NCBI RefSeq assembly: GCF_001557215.1
Contig: NZ_LSJM01000379.1
Span: 1 to 7,901, forward strand
From: Sphingomonas sp. CCH9-E2
GTDB taxonomy: Bacteria; Pseudomonadota; Alphaproteobacteria; Sphingomonadales; Sphingomonadaceae
Length of the DNA: 7,901 nucleotides
Direction: 5' to 3'
Part shown: piece by piece, positions 5,694 to 7,901 of the stretch
How positions within the stretch are numbered: the first letter of the stretch is position 1
Layout: each line of letters starts with the position of its first letter
Notes under the pieces: model-generated
Database searches by the model: none
Seen by the model: only the letters and a program-made list of their open reading frames with translations
Told to the model about the DNA's origin: nothing
Program-made: the position numbers and the translations under genes

Positions 5694-5840
5694 GCGACCG
5701 CGGATGGCCTGCGCGGCGACGGGGACGCGACACCGGCGCGACAGGTGCGCGACAGTGGCGCGACGCGGGCGCGACGGGCTGGCGACAGGGTTTGGCGGGG
5801 AGGCTCCCGCTACGCGTCCGGGGTGCGACGGTGCGGCGAC
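5694..5840 (+). repeat. 11-bp phased GCGAC array (left copy)
   Basis: GCGAC starts at 5694, 5716, 5727, 5738, 5749, 5760, 5771 and 5782. Seven of these eight are consecutive at exactly 11 bp, and the first is two periods earlier. A further pair at 5825 and 5836 is also 11 bp apart. The six bases between words vary. This array fills the middle of the 494-bp gene-free stretch between the metacaspase start (5541) and the arsR-type stop (6036). Reading frames through it are Arg/Pro/Cys-rich and not credible proteins. Confidence 0.85.
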
Positions 5841-5924
5841 AGGTTCTGGACGGCGCGGCGCTGCGGGTGGCGCGCTGGCAATCGCATGGCCGATTCACAC
5901 GGGACGGTGGCGGCGGTGTCGGGC

Positions 5925-6004
5925 TCATCCGACAGCATGAACCCGATGGTGCCCGTGTAGGACAGGGGGCGGCGAGGCGTGTTGGATGGATTGCGCGCGG
6001 GGTG
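5925..6004. repeat. Conserved flank of the array (left copy), with paired GTGTWGGAYR words
   Basis: From TCATCCGACAG at 5925 through the GCGCGCGGGG ending about 6002 this segment aligns nearly base for base with 7825-7901. It contains GTGTAGGACA (5955-5964) and GTGTTGGATG (5979-5988), 24 bp apart in direct orientation. In the right copy the equivalent segment is the upstream region of an HTH gene; here the ATG remains (5926-5928, minus strand) but no HTH coding sequence follows. It is a duplicated intergenic module, with the gene lost or never present. Confidence 0.75.
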
Positions 6005-6035
6005 TGGCGCGGGTGCCTCCGTCAGGGAGAGCCGG

Positions 6036-6368
6036 TCAGCGCGCCGCGCCTCCCGAATAGGCGGCCATGATCGCCTTGAGCAGGCCCGGGAAGCGCCCGT
6101 CGATCTCTTGGCAGCGGGCATAGTTGCGCATCTCCACGCCGTGCCGTTCCGAGCGGATCAGCCCTGCTTCGCGCAATATGCGGAAATGCTGGGACAGCGA
6201 GGATTTGGGGATCACCCGCTCCCCGGTGTCGGCCAGCGTCGCGCAGCCCTGGACACAGCCCAGCCCGGCAATCTCCGCATAGATGCGCGCGCGCTCCGGA
6301 TCGGCGAGCGCGTGCAGGATCGCCTGCGGCGTCACGCTGTCGACGGTGGGATGGACGAAGGGGCGCAT
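6036..6368 (-). CDS. ArsR-family winged-helix transcriptional regulator
   Basis: The product is 110 aa, a normal length for the family. Residues 15-35 (AILHALADPERARIYAEIAG) and the recognition region about 53-75 (IPKSSLSQHFRILREAGLIR), followed by the wing ERHGVEMRNY, are the ArsR winged-helix signature. There is no ELCVCDL metal site, but a CVQGC pair (C38, C42) and C86 could sense metal or redox state. ATG at 6368 lacks a ribosome site. A promoter core places the start of transcription only a few bases before it, so the mRNA is probably leaderless. It is divergent from the SDR gene with a 111-bp gap holding an inverted repeat, so it most likely represses that gene and itself. The ligand is unknown. 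Confidence 0.9.
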   Translation of the reverse strand: MRPFVHPTVDSVTPQAILHALADPERARIYAEIAGLGCVQGCATLADTGERVIPKSSLSQHFRILREAGLIRSERHGVEMRNYARCQEIDGRFPGLLKAIMAAYSGGAAR

Positions 6369-6377
6369 GATAAAAAT

Positions 6378-6406
6378 CAGATAGGCCCCCTTGCCGCCTT
6401 GTTCAA
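6378..6406 (-). promoter_or_regulatory. Promoter of the ArsR-type gene, likely giving a leaderless transcript
   Basis: On the minus strand TTGAAC (6401-6406) and TATCTG (6378-6383) are 17 nt apart. A start about 7 nt past the -10 falls at 6371, three bases before the ATG, which explains the missing ribosome site. Confidence 0.5.
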
Positions 6407-6407
6407 C

Positions 6408-6426
6408 AGTTCCATATTCCCGAACT
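6408..6426. promoter_or_regulatory. Inverted repeat in the arsR/SDR divergent region, candidate operator
   Basis: AGTTC (6408-6412) and GAACT (6422-6426) form a perfect inverted repeat with a 9-bp, AT-rich spacer. It lies just upstream of the -35 of the regulator gene and 53 bp before the SDR start, where a repressor could control both directions. Confidence 0.4.
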
Positions 6427-6479
6427 ATCGCACTAACGCGGCCAGTCCGGCGGCGGGCGAGGGACAAGGAATTGCAGTC

Positions 6480-7226
6480 ATGAGTCGTTTGCAGGGCAAG
6501 GTCGCGGTCGTCACCGGCGCGTCCAAGGGAATCGGCGCGGCAATCGCACGGGCGCTGGCCGCCGAGGGCGCGGCGGTCGTGGTCAACTATGCCAGCAGCC
6601 GCGAAGGCGCGGACGCCACCGTCGCGGCGATCGAGAGCGCCGGCGGCAAGGCGCTGGCGGTGCAGGGCGATGTCGCCGACGCGGCACAGGCCACCGCGCT
6701 GATCGACGCGGCGACGCGCGAATTCGGGCGGCTGGACATCGTGGTCAACAATAGCGGCGTCTATGCCTTCAGCCCGATCGAGGCGTTCGACCCGGTCGAA
6801 TATCACCGCATGTTCGGCATCAACGTGCTGGGCCTGCTCAACGTAACCAAGGCGGCGGTGCCGCATCTGGGCGCGGGGGCGAGCATCATCAACATCTCGT
6901 CCAACATCACCCGCATGAAGATGCCGGGCGCGTCGCTCTACACCGCGACCAAGGCGGCGGTGGACGCGATCACCCGCGTGCTGTCGAGCGAGCTGGGCCC
7001 GCGCCAGATCCGGGTCAACGCGATCTCGCCCGGCATGACGATGACCGAGGGCACCGACGCGGCGGGCATCGTCGAGGGATCGGACTTCGCCAACCAGATC
7101 GTCGCGCAGACGCCGCTGGGCCGGGTCGGCCATGTCGACGACATCGCGGTGGCGGCGGTGTTCCTGGCGTCGGACGCGGCGCGCTGGATCACCGGCGAGG
7201 TGATCGGGGTGAGCGGCGGGGCGTGA
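6480..7226 (+). CDS. Short-chain dehydrogenase/reductase (classical SDR, 3-ketoacyl reductase/glucose dehydrogenase-like)
   Basis: The product is 248 aa, the usual length; AAGGA lies 9 nt before the ATG. It has a Rossmann fold with the cofactor motif TGASKGIG (12-19), D64 in GDVAD, NNSG (90-93, usually NNAG), N115, and the catalytic S141, Y154 and K158 (YTATK). The C-terminus reads WITGEVIGVSGGA, as in the FabG/glucose 1-dehydrogenase group. After beta-2 the sequence NYASSRE, with Ser and Arg, favours NADP(H). It reduces a carbonyl or oxidises an alcohol in the cytoplasm; the substrate cannot be told from sequence. It is divergent from an ArsR-type gene that probably controls it. Confidence 0.93.
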   Translation: MSRLQGKVAVVTGASKGIGAAIARALAAEGAAVVVNYASSREGADATVAAIESAGGKALAVQGDVADAAQATALIDAATREFGRLDIVVNNSGVYAFSPIEAFDPVEYHRMFGINVLGLLNVTKAAVPHLGAGASIINISSNITRMKMPGASLYTATKAAVDAITRVLSSELGPRQIRVNAISPGMTMTEGTDAAGIVEGSDFANQIVAQTPLGRVGHVDDIAVAAVFLASDAARWITGEVIGVSGGA

Positions 7227-7240
7227 CCCGCAGCGCCGTC

Positions 7241-7267
7241 GCGCGCGCCGCAGATCGCGGCGGCGCG
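7241..7267 (+). terminator. GC-rich hairpin after the SDR gene
   Basis: CGCC-rich bases 7242-7251 (ending GCCGC) pair with GCGGC and following bases 7257-7267 around an AGATC loop, with one bulge. It starts 15 nt after the SDR stop. No T-run follows directly, so termination is tentative. Confidence 0.3.
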
Positions 7268-7383
7268 GCGGCACGTCGCTTTCGGGGATGGCGAGTTGCG
7301 CCTGACACCTTCCGGCGAAGCTGACGAAAACATGCGGGTTGCGGGCTGACTGGACGGGATGACACCCGCGAAGCGCCCGCGAC

Positions 7384-7540
7384 GCGACAGGTGCGCGACA
7401 CACAGGCGACAGGTGCGCGACGATTGCGCGACGGGTGCCCGACTGTGCCGCGACGGGTTCGGACCATCGCGCGACTGCCACGCGACCGATTGGCGACAGG
7501 AAGCGACGGCGGGGCATCAGCGACGCGACGGCGGCGCGAC
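7384..7540 (+). repeat. 11-bp phased GCGAC array (right copy)
   Basis: GCGAC starts at 7384, 7395, 7406, 7417, 7428 and 7450, with a CCGAC variant at 7439, all at 11 bp. After a one-base phase slip it continues at 7471, 7482 and 7493, then at 7503, a GCATC variant at 7514, 7525 and 7536. An exact 16-mer, GCGACAGGTGCGCGAC, occurs at 7384 and 7406 and also once in the left array at 5738. The array runs into the last codons of the small HTH gene. Confidence 0.85.
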
Positions 7541-7828
7541 GGGGGCCGGCTTTGGTGCGCTGGGTGCGGCGGGGTCGCGCGGGGCAAGCGGATCGGGGGC
7601 GAAGGGATCGGCGAGCCGTGCGGCGTGCAGTTCGAGCGCGCGGCTCCACGCATAGTCAAACGGCGTGCCGGTCAGGCGATGGCGCAGCGCATGCGCGCTG
7701 GACCGCGACATGCCCGCCGCGCGGGCGGCGCGGGCGATGCTGCCGGTTTCGACAAGCGCGGCGAGGAAGATGCGCTGCTTGGCCGGAGTCCAGTGTGCGC
7801 GGGCGGGCGGAGGGGTTTGTTGGGTCAT
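7517..7828 (-). CDS. Small helix-turn-helix protein with Pro/Ala-rich tail
   Basis: The product is 103 aa. Residues 13-52 (WTPAKQRIFLAALVETGSIA, then RAARAAGMSRSSAHALRHRL) form a helix-turn-helix of a type frequent in sphingomonads as short unnamed proteins ('W-T-P-x-x-Q-x-x-F-L-x-A-L-x-x-T-G-S'). These resemble Homeodomain-like or terminase-small-subunit HTHs. FDYAWSRALELHAARL follows, and then residues 73-103 are a low-complexity Pro/Ala tail whose last codons come from the GCGAC array. That suggests the original C-terminus was replaced by repeat sequence. No ribosome site is visible; the ATG sits in a small hairpin. Function is unknown; DNA binding, perhaps to the neighbouring array, is inference. 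Confidence 0.7.
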   Translation of the reverse strand: MTQQTPPPARAHWTPAKQRIFLAALVETGSIARAARAAGMSRSSAHALRHRLTGTPFDYAWSRALELHAARLADPFAPDPLAPRDPAAPSAPKPAPVAPPSRR

Positions 7829-7901
7829 CCGACAGGATGAAGCGGATTGCGGGCGTGTAGGACAGGGGTGGCGGGGCGTGTTGGACGGATTGCGCGCGGG
7901 G
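7825..7901. repeat. Conserved flank of the array (right copy), upstream region of the HTH gene
   Basis: This segment matches 5925-6004. It has GTGTAGGACA (7855-7864) and GTGTTGGACG (7878-7887), 23 bp apart, and the word GGATTGCG twice. At its left end TCATCC-GACA-GGATGA (7825-7840) is a perfect 6-bp hairpin containing the start codon of the HTH gene. It continues to the window edge, so its true end is unseen. Confidence 0.75.

Noticed and set aside
5542..5928. N-terminal extension of the metacaspase to an ATG at 5928
   Set aside because: The extension is Arg/Pro/Cys-rich translation of the GCGAC array, and a strong GGAGGA precedes the ATG at 5541 where the caspase fold begins.
7384..7540. 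CRISPR array
   Set aside because: The repeated word is 5 bp with 6-bp gaps, far below CRISPR repeat and spacer sizes, and no cas gene is nearby.
6036..7649. A 537-aa minus-strand open frame covering the whole SDR gene
   Set aside because: Only its last 110 residues (the ArsR-type protein) make sense; the rest is antisense to a well-supported SDR and Arg-rich, as expected for a GC-rich shadow frame.

Overview
The window is GC-rich, with small exported proteins, gene families and codon habits typical of a sphingomonad-type alphaproteobacterium. That assignment is inferred from protein style; no rRNA or other taxonomic marker is present.

Left part (1-2462): this looks like the integrase end of an integrated element. 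A C-terminal acyltransferase-3 fragment and a secreted SnoaL/NTF2-like protein read rightward. They face a leftward 508-aa tyrosine integrase (718-2244) that carries an extra excisionase-like helix-turn-helix at its C-terminus. Just upstream of the integrase start lies an AT-richer stretch with degenerate direct repeats. Next comes the 3' portion of a tRNA-Thr gene (anticodon GGT), beginning at the anticodon loop with no 5' half. This is the classic scar of integration into a tRNA. It implies that the element extends leftward out of the window to an intact tRNA-Thr, and that DNA right of about 2462 is chromosomal.

Middle part (2463-5541): a tRNA-type terminator is followed by two small lipoproteins (one acidic and Ala/Asp/Glu-rich, one with two PepSY-like repeats), both with palindromes at their ribosome binding sites. 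Convergent with them is a secreted protein of unknown function. Further right is a leftward two-gene unit: a type I metacaspase-like C14 peptidase with an intact His/Cys dyad and no accessory domains, and, 17 nt downstream, an 83-aa four-cysteine protein that I cannot assign. A CRP-like GTGA-N6-TCAC palindrome precedes the metacaspase.

Right part (5542-7901): an ArsR-family regulator, probably leaderless, is divergent from a classical SDR oxidoreductase. This pair is flanked by two related non-coding modules. Each holds an array of GCGAC words spaced 11 bp apart (about one helical turn), followed by a conserved segment with paired GTGTWGGACR words. In the right copy the module encloses a small HTH gene with a Pro/Ala-rich tail; in the left copy no such gene remains.

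The items most worth a second look are the metacaspase plus small-protein pair, the 11-bp phased arrays with their duplicated flank, and the integrase-excisionase fusion at the tRNA-Thr attachment site.
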